A DNA stretch of 64,000 nucleotides from Paraburkholderia caribensis. GTDB taxonomy: Bacteria; Pseudomonadota; Gammaproteobacteria; Burkholderiales; Burkholderiaceae. Position numbers and translations under genes: made by a program. Location of the stretch: assembly GCF_002902945.1 (NCBI RefSeq), contig NZ_CP026102.1:1984001-2048000 (forward strand). Direction: 5' to 3'. The notes beneath the pieces are model-generated. The model did no database searches. It saw nothing but the letters and a program-made list of their open reading frames with translations, and was not told the origin of the DNA. Below are positions 51,354-60,511 of this stretch, one piece after another; position 1 is the first letter of the stretch; each line of letters begins with the position of its first letter.

Positions 51354-52247
51354 TCAGATGCGGTAGAAGCGTTCCGCATTACGCACGCAGAGCGCGTCTT
51401 TTTCCGCATCGCTCGCGCCGCCGACGATCGATGCATACGCGCGCCACAAGTCGCCATACGTTCCAAACAGCCTGTCTACTGGAAAGTTCGATGCGAACAT
51501 CGCGCGCTCGACGCCGAACGTATCGATCGTTTCGAGCACGTAAGGCCGCAGGCTTTCGACTGTCCACGTGTGATCGAACATCGCCAGACCGCTGATCTTC
51601 ACCGCGACGTTCGGACATTGCGCGAGCATCTTCATGCCGTCGCGCCAAGCGCGATAACCCGCGACGCTGTTGCGATCGACGAACATGCCCGTGTGATTGA
51701 CGATGAACTGCGTATCGTGATGTGTGTTTGCGAGCGCAGCCGCGTCTTCCATCTGCGACGGGTAAAGCTGCACGTCGAACGACATCCCGTGCTGGCGCAG
51801 CAGCCGGAAGTTGTCTCGCCATGTCGCGTCGCGCATGAAGTGGCGGCCTACGTAGTCGTAAAATTTGTCGTGATGCACGTTGAGGATTTGCCGCACGCCG
51901 CGCGTGTTGGCGAATGCGGCATGCTGTTCGAGAACCTCGGCCGCGTTATCCGCGGAAAGATCGACGGCGGCGACGATGCCATTGGGCATCGCGTGCGAAC
52001 CGGGATTGTCCGCGACGCCTTGCAGCCAGCGTGTTTCTTCGACGGGATCTTTGGGATCGTGATTGGCCTCGACGTGCACGCACTTGAGCAACTCGATGTC
52101 GCCCGCGTCATTCAGCAGATCGGCGATCAGATAGTCGTGCTTGAGCGCGCGCGCATCGCCGACGAACGACACGCCCGGGTTGGCGAGCCAAGGGTAATGA
52201 TGTGTCTTCAGGTCCCACAGATGAATGTGCGGGTCGACAACTTTCAT
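51354..52247 (-). CDS. Amidohydrolase, L-rhamnono/L-fucono-lactonase type
   Basis: The 297-residue metal-dependent hydrolase of the amidohydrolase 2 family opens with KVVDPHIHLWD (metal-binding HxH). It also has KCVHVEANHD, FIVNHTGMF (His) and MFASNFPVDRLFGTY (Asn-Phe-Pro, with the catalytic acid here Asp). This group includes L-fuconolactonase and L-rhamnono-gamma-lactonase (LRA2). In this locus it probably opens the lactone made by L-rhamnose dehydrogenase. It starts 46 bases after the mutarotase stop, same transcription unit. Confidence 0.87.
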   Translation of the reverse strand: MKVVDPHIHLWDLKTHHYPWLANPGVSFVGDARALKHDYLIADLLNDAGDIELLKCVHVEANHDPKDPVEETRWLQGVADNPGSHAMPNGIVAAVDLSADNAAEVLEQHAAFANTRGVRQILNVHHDKFYDYVGRHFMRDATWRDNFRLLRQHGMSFDVQLYPSQMEDAAALANTHHDTQFIVNHTGMFVDRNSVAGYRAWRDGMKMLAQCPNVAVKISGLAMFDHTWTVESLRPYVLETIDTFGVERAMFASNFPVDRLFGTYGDLWRAYASIVGGASDAEKDALCVRNAERFYRI

Positions 52248-52293
52248 GGCGCGTCCTTCCTCGCCGGCGCGCGTGCGCGGCGAGCGTCGCGAA

Positions 52294-52620
52294 TCAGTGG
52301 AAGGGATGCTGCAGTTCGAACACTGGAACCAGCGTTTGCTGGAGCGGCGTATGGTCGGGCGCCGTCTGCATGATGTCGGCCATGTAATCCCACCATTTGC
52401 GCATCACGGCGAGCTCGGGCAGACGCTCCATCGAATGATCGGTGTTGCGCGTCAGTATCGCGAACAAATGGTGCGTGTCTTCGTCGAGAAAGATGTGGTA
52501 ATCACGGACGCCCGCGTTGTGCAGCGCATCGACGAGTTCCGACCAGATTGTCCGATGCCGGCGCTCGTACTCGTCGCGCATGCCGGGGTTCAGCACCATC
52601 CGGAAAGCGATTGTCTCCAT
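52294..52620 (-). CDS. rhaM: L-rhamnose mutarotase
   Basis: The 108-residue dimeric-type ferredoxin-like fold matches RhaM: ETIAFRMVLNPGMRDEYERR, then IWSELVDALHNAGVRDYHIF with a His at the active site, MADIMQT and a C-terminal Phe/His. It interconverts alpha and beta L-rhamnose. The ATG at 52618-52620 gives the normal length and follows GGAGA at a rather long spacing; an upstream GTG at 52650 would add ten residues. It is the first gene of the minus-strand transporter operon. Confidence 0.93.
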   Translation of the reverse strand: METIAFRMVLNPGMRDEYERRHRTIWSELVDALHNAGVRDYHIFLDEDTHHLFAILTRNTDHSMERLPELAVMRKWWDYMADIMQTAPDHTPLQQTLVPVFELQHPFH

Positions 52621-52714
52621 GCCGGGCTTGTCTCCAGTGTCTTTGATCACTTGTTCTTGCCGCTCTCTGAGGTAGCGTCTTGATGCGACTATAATTCGGG
52701 CGTCGATAGCATCT

Positions 52715-52733
52715 CAATCCGTTGTTGGGATTG
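52715..52733. promoter_or_regulatory. Dyad in the rhaM/LysR divergent region
   Basis: CAATCC-N7-GGATTG lies 37 bases before the LysR gene. A TATAAT sequence lies at 52690-52695. The site is a candidate LysR operator for control of the rhamnose transport operon. Confidence 0.5.
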
Positions 52734-52769
52734 GGCGATACTCAAACCGAATCGCACCGCTGATCCTCC

Positions 52770-53738
52770 ATGAGCCAGAACGCTGCCACTGTCGCCCTCG
52801 TCAACCGGCTCAAGTTCAAGCATCTGGCGCTGCTCGTCGCGCTCGACGACGCGCGCAACGTCCATCAGGCCGCCGATGCCATCAATGTCGCGCAGCCCAG
52901 CGCGAGCCGCATGCTCGGCGACATCGAAGAGGCGCTTGGCTTTTTGCTGTTCGAACGCAACGCGCGCGGCATGCAGCCGACGCCGCTGGGCGTCGTCACG
53001 CTTGCCTATGCGCGGCGCGCGCTGGCGGATCTCACGCGTTTTGCCGAAGACCTGGACGCGAAGCGCAGGGGCGGGCATGGACAACTGACCGTGGGCGCGA
53101 TCATGGGCGCCGCTCCCGATCTGCTGGCGATGGCCGTCGCCGCGCTGAAAACCGAACGGCCGTTGTTGCATGTGTGCATTCTCGGGGAAACCAGCGATCA
53201 GGTGGTGCAATTGCTGCATCGCCGCGAAGTCGATCTCGCGCTGGGGCGGTTGACGAATCCGTTGCAGCATAACGATTTCAGTTTCGAGCCGCTGGCGCGG
53301 GAGACATTGGTGCTGGTTGTGCGGGCTGTGCATCCCGTGGCTGGGCGGGCTTCTGTTTCGCTTCGCGAGTTGATGGAGTGGCCCTGGGTTGCGCAGCCTG
53401 TTACCAGTCCGGCCCGGGTTCTCTTTGAAGAGGAACTCGCCCGGGAGGGGCTTGGGACGCCGGCCAATCTTACCGAGTGTGCTTCTATATTCGCTACGCT
53501 GCAGTTGCTTGAGAATTATGATGCTGTGGCGATGTTGCCTGAGTCTGTGGTCCGCGATCATGTGCGCGGGAAGTTGCTCGTTGCGTTGCCTGTGGAGATT
53601 GGCAAGAGCCTTGCCGGGTTTGGAATCCTTACCAGGAAAGAAGAGGCTCTGGCTGAGCCTGCGCAGCGGTTTGTCGATTTGTTGCGGGTTTATTCGCGGC
53701 GACTTGTTGTTGAAGATAACCTGGCGGTTGGGGTTTGA
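52770..53738 (+). CDS. LysR-family transcriptional regulator of the rhamnose locus
   Basis: The 322-residue regulator has an HTH at about 12-70 (HLALLVALDDARNVHQAADA, AQPSASRMLGDIEEALG). The ligand domain resembles that of sugar-acid and galactose-type LysR proteins such as GbpR (GQLTVGAIMGAAPDLLAMAV, RREVDLALGRL). It is divergent from the rhaM transport operon and points towards the catabolic genes on the other side of repeat copy 4. It is the likely regulator of both, though the rha system of other bacteria often uses other families. The codons from about 53250 on become T/G-rich. Confidence 0.88.
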   Translation: MSQNAATVALVNRLKFKHLALLVALDDARNVHQAADAINVAQPSASRMLGDIEEALGFLLFERNARGMQPTPLGVVTLAYARRALADLTRFAEDLDAKRRGGHGQLTVGAIMGAAPDLLAMAVAALKTERPLLHVCILGETSDQVVQLLHRREVDLALGRLTNPLQHNDFSFEPLARETLVLVVRAVHPVAGRASVSLRELMEWPWVAQPVTSPARVLFEEELAREGLGTPANLTECASIFATLQLLENYDAVAMLPESVVRDHVRGKLLVALPVEIGKSLAGFGILTRKEEALAEPAQRFVDLLRVYSRRLVVEDNLAVGV

Positions 53739-53800
53739 GGTTTTTTTTTGTTATCTGTGATTGCTGGGTGGGTTGGTTTGTGTTTTCGCTGGTATCCGCC

Positions 53801-53840
53801 TTTTGCTTTTGCTTTTGCTTTTGCTTTTGCTTTTGCTTTC
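53801..53840. repeat. TTTTGC simple tandem repeat against element copy 4
   Basis: Six perfect TTTTGC units and a degenerate end lie directly before the left end of the palindromic element. A further copy of the element end sequence (CGCTGGTATCCGCC) precedes it at 53787-53800. Confidence 0.9.
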
Positions 53841-54498
53841 GCTGGCATCCGCGATTCGTTAGCGTGCTTCAGGCGTCGCCCCTGTGCGGGGCGGCACCTA
53901 CTTTTCTTTGCCGCCGCAAAGAAAAGTAGGCAAAAGAAAGCGGCTCACACCGCCAATTCTAGTTCTTGCCTGAGGGCCCCCAAAGGGTCTTACGCTTCAC
54001 ACGGCAACCACGTGACCCACGTCCGTTGCCAACGCTCTAAATGAGCGCCTCACCCGCTTCACACACCCGTGTTTGAGCATGCCGCGCTAGACAGTCCGCC
54101 GCCGCCAAGGTGGCAAACTGTGTGTCGGCCCTCGGTGCTCCACACGCTTCACTCCAGACCGATAGCGCACGCGCCCCACCCGGTAAGAACGCGAAGCTAT
54201 ACGACGCGACAACCTACACACAGTTTGCCACCTGGGCGGCACATACCATTCGCTGCCGCTTGACCGGGTACGGGTATTCGAAGAAGGTGAGGCGTTGATT
54301 CGGAGCGTTGGCAACGGGCATTCACCGGGGCACTAGCGTGTGAAGGATGGGGACGTTGGGGGCCCGTGGACAAGAACAAGGGCTGGCGGTGTGAGCCGCT
54401 TTCTTTTGCCTACTTTTCTTTGCGGCGGCAAAGAAAAGTAGGTGCCGCCCCGCACAGGGGCGACGCCTGAAGCGAGATAACGAATCGCGGATGCCAGC
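53841..54498 (-). repeat. Palindromic ~660-bp element, copy 4
   Basis: It has the same element structure, in the orientation of copy 3. The central 25-bp inverted repeat lies at 54101-54125 and 54216-54240, with one mismatch. Its centre (54170) agrees with that of the ends. CTACTTTTCTTTGC-stem hairpins are present in both arms. It sits between convergent LysR and L-rhamnose dehydrogenase genes in the middle of the rhamnose locus. A degenerate end copy lies outside at about 54513-54526. Confidence 0.9.
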
Positions 54499-54563
54499 GC
54501 AAACTAACAATTCCCGAATGCCAGCGCCAAAACCAAACCAAACCCAACCCAACAAACGACCAG

Positions 54564-55346
54564 CTACTGCAAATTCACAAACAACCCACCATCTACCAAC
54601 AACGCAGCGCCAGTAACATACCTCGCCCGATCAGAAGCAAGAAACACAACACAGTCTGCGACATCCTCCGGCTGCCCAAGCCGTCCAAGCGGAATCCGCT
54701 TCTCAAAGTAAGCCTTCTTGGCATCATCGCCGAGATCATCGGCATTAAGATCAGTGGCAATCGTCCCAGGCATAACAGAATTACACCGTATGCCATAAGG
54801 CCCAAGCGCAATCGCGCAAGACTGCATCAGCGAGTGCACGCCCGCCTTGGTCGGCGTGTAATGCGTCTGCATCCCACCCCCAACAAGCGCACTGATAGAA
54901 CTCGTCGCGACGATCGCACCGCCCGTGCCCTGCGCCTTCATCTGCTGCGCCGCAGCCTGCGTAACAAAAAACGCCCCATTGAGATTGACGGCAACTGTCG
55001 TCTCGAGCACATCGGCAGGCATATCGAGAAACGCATGAAACGGACAAATGCCCGCATTGCTGGCCAGCACATCAACCTTCCCGAACGCCTCGACCGTGCG
55101 CCGCACAAGCTCAGGCCCCGTCTCCTTCAACCCGACATTGCCTTCGACGGCAATCACCCGCCGCCCGAGCGATTCGATTTCACCCACCACCTCCTCGACC
55201 GCGGAACGCCGGTTATACGATGCATCGTTGTCGCCCCAGTAGTTGATCGCAACGTCGGCGCCCTCTTTCGCACACGCCACGGCAATCGCCCGCCCAATGC
55301 CGCGCGAGCCACCCGTAACGATCACCGCCTTGTCTTTCAGCAGCAC
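54564..55346 (-). CDS. L-rhamnose 1-dehydrogenase (SDR family)
   Basis: The 260-residue short-chain dehydrogenase has cofactor motif TGGSRGIG at 11-18, NAG at 97-99, catalytic Ser150, Tyr163 and Lys167. The segments SNAGICPFHAFLDMP and SALVGGGMQTHYTPTKAGV are very like those of LRA1-type L-rhamnose dehydrogenases, which oxidise L-rhamnose to L-rhamnono-1,4-lactone in the non-phosphorylated pathway. The gene is last in a minus-strand unit, 12 bases after L-rhamnonate dehydratase. Its final 300 bases show T/G-rich codons towards copy 4. Confidence 0.9.
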   Translation of the reverse strand: MLLKDKAVIVTGGSRGIGRAIAVACAKEGADVAINYWGDNDASYNRRSAVEEVVGEIESLGRRVIAVEGNVGLKETGPELVRRTVEAFGKVDVLASNAGICPFHAFLDMPADVLETTVAVNLNGAFFVTQAAAQQMKAQGTGGAIVATSSISALVGGGMQTHYTPTKAGVHSLMQSCAIALGPYGIRCNSVMPGTIATDLNADDLGDDAKKAYFEKRIPLGRLGQPEDVADCVVFLASDRARYVTGAALLVDGGLFVNLQ

Positions 55347-55358
55347 ATGCTTCTCCGT

Positions 55359-56537
55359 TCAATGTTGATAAGGCCGCTCGAGCGCACACTCGGGATTGAG
55401 CCGCACACCGAAACCCGGCGTGTCAGGCACCTTCATGCGGCCATTCACGGGCACCGGCTCGTCGAGCAGCAGCGGCGTGAACATCGGCACTACGTGATCG
55501 GCCTTCGGCGCCATCATCAGGAACTCGGCGAACGGCGAGTTGTGACGCGTGACCACAAAGTGATAGCTGTACACCGACGACCCATGCGGCACGACCATCA
55601 CGTTATGCGCATCGGCGAGCGCGGAAATCTTGATCAGTTCCGTGATGCCGCCGCACCAGCCCACGTCCGGCTGGATCAGATCGCAGCAGTTCATTTCGAG
55701 CAGCATCCTGAAGCCCCAGCGCGTCGCCTCGTGCTCGCCCGTCGACACCATCATGCCGCGCGGCACGTTGCGGCGCAGTTCGGCGTAACCCCAGTAGTCA
55801 TCGGGCGACAGCGCTTCTTCAATCCACTTCAGGCCATATTCGTGCGCGGCCTTCGCCAGCTTCGTCGCGTACGTGACGTCGAGGCTCATCCAGCAGTCGT
55901 ACATCAGCCAGAAATCGTCGCCGACGCGGCTGCGCATTTGCGCGAGCTTCTCGATGTTCTTCCTGAGTCCCTCCTCACCTTCCGCCGGATTGTGCTGCAA
56001 CGGCAGCTTGCCGCCGATAAAGCCCATTTCCTTCGCAAGGTCGGGCCGCGCGCCCGTCGCATAGAACTGCAACTCGTCACGGACCGGGCCGCCCAATAGC
56101 TGATACACCGGCTCATTGCGCACTTTCGCGAGCAGATCCCACAGTGCCAGATCGACGCCCGAAATCGTGTTGAGCACCACGCCCTTGCGTCCGTAATAGA
56201 GGGTCGAGAAGTACATCTGATCCCACATCTTCTCGATGTCCGTCACGAGTTGTCCTTCGAGGAAGCGCGCCAGATGCTTCTCGACGATGAACGCACCGAT
56301 CTCGCCGCCCGTCGTCACCGCGAAGCCGACCGTGCCGTCGCTCGCCTCGATTTCGACCACCAGCGTCCCCAGCACGTTGATGCCGAACGACTGCCGGCTT
56401 TGCCGGTACTGCGGATAACGCGCCATCGGCGTCGAGATGTGATCGTCGATCCAGTGTCCGTCGGCCTGATCGTGATAGTCCGCGCCGCCGCCGCGGACGA
56501 CGAAGGCACGCACGTGCCGGATAGTGGGCATCGCCAT
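55359..56537 (-). CDS. L-rhamnonate dehydratase
   Basis: The 392-residue enolase-superfamily enzyme has metal ligands at Asp214 (MYDCW), Glu240 (WIEEAL) and Glu268 (TGEHE), and catalytic His318 (VVPHGSS). Their spacing matches the known E. coli L-rhamnonate dehydratase positions with a constant shift of about 12. It removes water from L-rhamnonate to give 2-keto-3-deoxy-L-rhamnonate (LRA3 step). It lies 40 bases after the MFS gene and is co-transcribed with the dehydrogenase downstream. Confidence 0.95.
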   Translation of the reverse strand: MAMPTIRHVRAFVVRGGGADYHDQADGHWIDDHISTPMARYPQYRQSRQSFGINVLGTLVVEIEASDGTVGFAVTTGGEIGAFIVEKHLARFLEGQLVTDIEKMWDQMYFSTLYYGRKGVVLNTISGVDLALWDLLAKVRNEPVYQLLGGPVRDELQFYATGARPDLAKEMGFIGGKLPLQHNPAEGEEGLRKNIEKLAQMRSRVGDDFWLMYDCWMSLDVTYATKLAKAAHEYGLKWIEEALSPDDYWGYAELRRNVPRGMMVSTGEHEATRWGFRMLLEMNCCDLIQPDVGWCGGITELIKISALADAHNVMVVPHGSSVYSYHFVVTRHNSPFAEFLMMAPKADHVVPMFTPLLLDEPVPVNGRMKVPDTPGFGVRLNPECALERPYQH

Positions 56538-56577
56538 GTTCTAGAGCTCCGTTCGTGGGTTGCGTGCGCCTCGCTTG

Positions 56578-57915
56578 TCAGCGGGCGCGATGAATGGGTT
56601 GCGGGAAGGCGGGCGTGTCGCGCGCCGCGTCGCGGCGCACCAGCGTGCCGATGAGCAGCGCCGCCAGCAGACTCGCCGCACCGAGCAGCAGCAGACCCGC
56701 CGAGGTCGACTGGAACGCATGCTCGGCGCTCGTGCGCAGCGTCGGCGCGATAAAGCCGCCCAGGCTGCCGAGCGAGTTGATCAACGCGATGCCGCCTGCG
56801 GCCGCCGCGCCCGTCAGGTAGCGCGTCGGAAAGGTCCAGAAGAGCGGCTGTGCGGCGATGAAGCCGCTTGCCGCGCAGCACAGCGCGGCCATCGCCAGAA
56901 GCGGACTATGCGTCGCGCCCGATACGCCGATGCCGCATCCGGCGAGCACCAGCAGCGCGACAGCCCAGCGCCGGTGCGTGCCCGTTGCGTCGGCGCGGCG
57001 CGGCACGAACCAGGTCAGCGCGAGCGCGCAGATCCAGGGCACGGCCGCCACCATGCCGACGCGCACGCCGACCGACTCGCCCATCAGCGCCGCGACCTGC
57101 TGCGGCAGATAGAAGATCACGCCGTACACGCTCATCTGGATCAGCAGATAGATTGCCGAGAACAGCAGCACGCGTTTATCGACGAGCGCCGCAAGCAGAT
57201 TGCGAGGGCCGTGCGCGGACGCGGCGCGTGCATCGTCGTCGAGCGCGGCGCTCAAGGTCTTGCGCGCTTGCGGCGTGAGCCAGCGCGCGTCTTCGGGCCG
57301 ATCGTCGAGATAGAAGAACGCCCATACGCCGACCACCGACGCCAGTCCGCCTTCGATCAGAAACAGCCACTGCCAGCCCGCAAGATTCAACGCCCCGTGC
57401 AACTCGAGCAGAAAGCCCGACAGCGGGCTGCCGAACATGAATGCAAGCGGTGCGCCGAAATAGAACACGCCGACGGCACGCGCACGCGCCGATTGCGGAA
57501 ACCAGCGCGTCAGATAATAGATGACGCCCGGAAAGAAGCCCGCTTCGGCGACGCCGAGCAAAAAACGCAGCACATAAAACGTGGTGCTCGTGTGAGCGAG
57601 ACTCATCGCCGCCGACACGAGTCCCCACGTGACCATGATCCGGCACATCCACAGCCGCGCGCCGACGCGATGCAGCAGCAGATTGCTCGGCACCTCGAAC
57701 AGCGCATAGCCGACGAAGAATACGCCAGCGCCGAACGCGAATGCGGCGTTCGAGATTCCCGTGTCGTGCTGCAGGGCCTTTTGTGCAAAGCCGATGTTCG
57801 CGCGGTCGAGGAACGCGAGCACGTACATCAGCAGCAGGAACGGCAACAGCCGCCGCATGACCTGGCTGACGATGCCGTCGAGGGAGTCGCGGATTTCGGA
57901 CGAGGTCCTGTTCAT
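56578..57915 (-). CDS. MFS transporter, anion:cation symporter (ACS) family
   Basis: The 445-residue, 12-segment transporter has LMYVLAFLDRANIGFAQKAL, the YVLAFLDRxNIGFA motif of the ACS group that takes up sugar acids and aromatic acids, and VGYALFEVPSNLLLHRVGAR. In this locus it probably imports L-rhamnonate or a related acid, next to the ABC importer for the free sugar. I chose the second of two adjacent ATGs (57913-57915) because it has the better distance from GGAG. Confidence 0.92.
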   Translation of the reverse strand: MNRTSSEIRDSLDGIVSQVMRRLLPFLLLMYVLAFLDRANIGFAQKALQHDTGISNAAFAFGAGVFFVGYALFEVPSNLLLHRVGARLWMCRIMVTWGLVSAAMSLAHTSTTFYVLRFLLGVAEAGFFPGVIYYLTRWFPQSARARAVGVFYFGAPLAFMFGSPLSGFLLELHGALNLAGWQWLFLIEGGLASVVGVWAFFYLDDRPEDARWLTPQARKTLSAALDDDARAASAHGPRNLLAALVDKRVLLFSAIYLLIQMSVYGVIFYLPQQVAALMGESVGVRVGMVAAVPWICALALTWFVPRRADATGTHRRWAVALLVLAGCGIGVSGATHSPLLAMAALCCAASGFIAAQPLFWTFPTRYLTGAAAAGGIALINSLGSLGGFIAPTLRTSAEHAFQSTSAGLLLLGAASLLAALLIGTLVRRDAARDTPAFPQPIHRAR

Positions 57916-58016
57916 CATGTCTCCGTTTCGCCTTCGTGCGAAGGCCGGGCGGCATGCGTGTGCCGCCATCGTTCGTCGCTTTGTGCGTGATTGCTATCGT
58001 GTGGGTGCGAGGGGGT

Positions 58017-58769
58017 CTAGTAGGTTGCGCGGCCGCCCGAGAGATCGAACACGGCGCCCGTGCTGAATGCGCAGTCTTCTGACGCGAGCCACAGAATCAG
58101 CGACGCTGCCTCGTCGGGCAGCAGGAAGCGGTTCATGGGAATCTTCGACAGCATGTAGTCGATGTGTTCCTGCTTCATCGAATCGAAGATTTCGGTTTTC
58201 GCGGCTGCGGGCGTGACGGCGTTGACGAGGATGTTCTTGGTCGCGAGTTCCTTGCCTAGCGATTTGGTCAGGCCGATCAGCCCCGCTTTCGAAGCGCTGT
58301 AGTGCGATGCGTTCGGATTGCCTTCCTTGCCCGCCACCGAAGCAATATTGACAATGCGCCCGTAACCCTGCTTCAGCATCTGCGGCACGACCGCGCGGCA
58401 TGCGAGATACGGACCGATCAGGTTGACGTCGATCACGCGGCGCCACAAGTCCGGTTCGAGTTCCCACGTCGTGCCGTTGCCGCCCGTGATGCCGGCGCAG
58501 TTGATCAACACGTCGATGGCGCCATGGGCGGCGAGCGTCTTGCTGACGGCGGCGTCGATCTCGGCCTCTTTGGTTTGATCGACGGTGACGGCTGTGACCT
58601 TGCCGAGTTCTCCTAGCGCTTGCGCGCTGCGCTCTAGCCGCTCCGCGTCGACATCCCAGAGCGCCACGGCCGCTCCCGAGCGCAGCGCGCGCTGGGCTAC
58701 CGCATAGCCGATTCCCCGCGCGCCGCCCGTAATGACGACCACGCGGTTCTCCAGATCGATCTGATTCAT
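58017..58769 (-). CDS. SDR dehydrogenase, candidate 2-keto-3-deoxy-L-rhamnonate 4-dehydrogenase
   Basis: The 250-residue short-chain dehydrogenase has TGGARGIG at 14-21, NCAG at 90-93, catalytic Ser144, Tyr157 and Lys161. It is the first gene of the unit that continues with the MFS transporter, L-rhamnonate dehydratase and L-rhamnose dehydrogenase. In the oxidative rhamnose pathway an SDR (LRA5) oxidises 2-keto-3-deoxy-L-rhamnonate, so that role is likely but not proved by sequence alone. The ATG follows GAGGAG. The hydrolase for the next step (LRA6) is not in the window. Confidence 0.82.
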   Translation of the reverse strand: MNQIDLENRVVVITGGARGIGYAVAQRALRSGAAVALWDVDAERLERSAQALGELGKVTAVTVDQTKEAEIDAAVSKTLAAHGAIDVLINCAGITGGNGTTWELEPDLWRRVIDVNLIGPYLACRAVVPQMLKQGYGRIVNIASVAGKEGNPNASHYSASKAGLIGLTKSLGKELATKNILVNAVTPAAAKTEIFDSMKQEHIDYMLSKIPMNRFLLPDEAASLILWLASEDCAFSTGAVFDLSGGRATY

Positions 58770-59057
58770 CGCTGCGCTCCTCTGTTTTGATCCTGATGCG
58801 GATGTTGCTCGCGCATTTTTTGTTGGTGTTGATGTTGGGTCACGGACCCTCGGTGTACGCAATATAAAGCCGGTGGCGATTCGGGAACAATCCGACTGTT
58901 GGATGGGGTGATAACAAAAGTGAATCAGGGATGAGGCGGTGCGGCGCTTGCAGCGCGAGTTTTTGGGCTTTGCGATGGCAGTGGCGTTGTGGCTTTGTGG
59001 GGTATGCGTTTGTTGTTCGGGGTTGTGGTTTTTGCCGTGCGGTGTTCCGGGTTCTGC

Positions 59058-59715
59058 GCTGGCATCCGCGTTACGTTAGCTCGCTTCAAGCGTCGCCCCT
59101 GTGCGGGGCGGCACCTACTTTTCTTTGCCGCCGCAAAGAAAAGTAGGCAAAAGAAAGCGGCTCACACCGCCAATTCTTGACGTTTACCCACGGGCCCCCA
59201 ACGTCCCCACGCTTCACACGCCAGCCATTCTGTTCACGCGCGTTGCCAACGCGCTGAATAAGCGCCTCACCCACTTCAAATACCCGTACCCGGTCAAGCG
59301 GCAGCGAATGGTATGTGCCGCCCAGGTGGCAAACTGTGTGTAGGTTGCCGCGTCGTATAGCTCGGCGCTCTTACAAGGCGGGATGCGTGCGCTATCGGTC
59401 CGGAGTGGTGCACGTATGGCGCGAAAGCCGACACACAGTTTGCCACCTGGGCGGCGGTCGACTGTCTGGCGCGGCATGCTGAAACGCGGGGATATGAAGC
59501 GGGTGAGGCGCTCATTCAGAGCGTTAGCAACGAACGTGGGTCACGTGATTGCCGTGTGAAGTGTAAGAACCTTTGGGGGCCCTCAGGCAAGAACTAGAAT
59601 TGGCGGTGTGAGCCGCTTTCTTTTGCCTACTTTTCTTTGCGGCGGCAAAGAAAAGTAGGTGCCGCCCCGCACAGGGGCGACGCGTGAAGCACGCTAACAA
59701 TTCGCGGATGCCAGC
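59058..59715 (+). repeat. Palindromic ~660-bp element, copy 5
   Basis: It has the orientation of copies 1 and 2. The central inverted repeat is perfect over 25 bp at 59317-59341 and 59431-59455, centred at 59386 like the ends. CTACTTTTCTTTGC-stem hairpins are present near both ends. Unlike the others it does not lie between convergent genes: both neighbours are on the minus strand, with the start of the SDR gene on its left. The left flank still is G/T-rich and shares a CGGTGTTCCGGGTT block with copy 2. The 58770-59057 gap holds the SDR promoter. Confidence 0.9.
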
Positions 59716-59778
59716 GAAAGCAAAAGCAATTCCCGAATACCACCACAAAGGCAAAAAACCGAAAACGCACGCCCTCGT

Positions 59779-60363
59779 TCAAGGGCCCTTAGCCCGCAAC
59801 AACTCCTCCGTATCGATTCTCCGCACTTCCCCATGCCGCGCCTCGACGGCCTTCACGAGATCATACGTACCGCCCGGCCCGTCGCCGCGCTTACCGTCCC
59901 ACACACACAGCAACCGAAGCACATTCGCGCGAACACTCTCGGCATCCGACAACATCAGCAAATTGTTGCGCGTGAACGCATCGTCGCCCGGCGCCAAAGG
60001 CCCCAACACATCATCGGCAAAAATACACCCCGTCGCTTCAGTCACGCGACGATACAGCGCCACCCACCGCTCCCCGCCCGTCGCGACCGATCGCTCGATG
60101 AAAGTCCCTTCATCGAAAGGCAGATAGACCCGCAGCGTCACGCCCCGGTCGAGCGCGGCGCTCGCGAACAGCAGATCGCCGCCGCACGCGGCACTGCACA
60201 GTCCAATGTCCCCCGCGCCCGCGCCTATCGCGTCCAGTTCGCCCGCAATGGCCCGCGCGACCAATTCCTCGAGACGCGCAGGGAACCGCTCGGAAGCGCG
60301 CCCTGGCGCATCGATCATATGGCCGCAAAAGAGCACGACCTGGTTTGCACTGGCACCCGTCAT
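59779..60363 (-). CDS. SLOG-like nucleotide-binding domain protein
   Basis: The 194-residue single-domain protein has VVLFCGHMIDAPGR near the start, a central GLCSAACGGDLLFASAALDRG and LPFDEGTFIERSV, then a C-terminal CVWDGKRGDGPGGTYDLV. The same pattern occurs at the end of some TPR-containing signalling proteins and looks like the Rossmannoid SLOG superfamily, which binds nucleotide-derived ligands. The assignment is by eye. It is divergent from a TIR-domain gene, 148 bases between starts, so the two may act together. Start ATG at 60361-60363 follows GAGGTG. Confidence 0.65.
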   Translation of the reverse strand: MTGASANQVVLFCGHMIDAPGRASERFPARLEELVARAIAGELDAIGAGAGDIGLCSAACGGDLLFASAALDRGVTLRVYLPFDEGTFIERSVATGGERWVALYRRVTEATGCIFADDVLGPLAPGDDAFTRNNLLMLSDAESVRANVLRLLCVWDGKRGDGPGGTYDLVKAVEARHGEVRRIDTEELLRAKGP

Positions 60364-60511
60364 CCAAGTTCACCTCGTTCCGTTGCGCGCGGCACCGCGC
60401 CATCACCCACCATGCAACGCTAACAGGACACGGCGCGCTCTGCTTTAATAAAAGAGCATTTGAATTGCAGGATCGGCTCGCCGTTCAACCCGATGAGGGA
60501 GGAATCGTTCG

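Noticed and set aside
9937..59715. The elements as a CRISPR array or integron
   Set aside because: The copies are 5-17 kb apart, palindromic and about 660 bp. There are no short regularly spaced repeats, no cas genes and no integrase.
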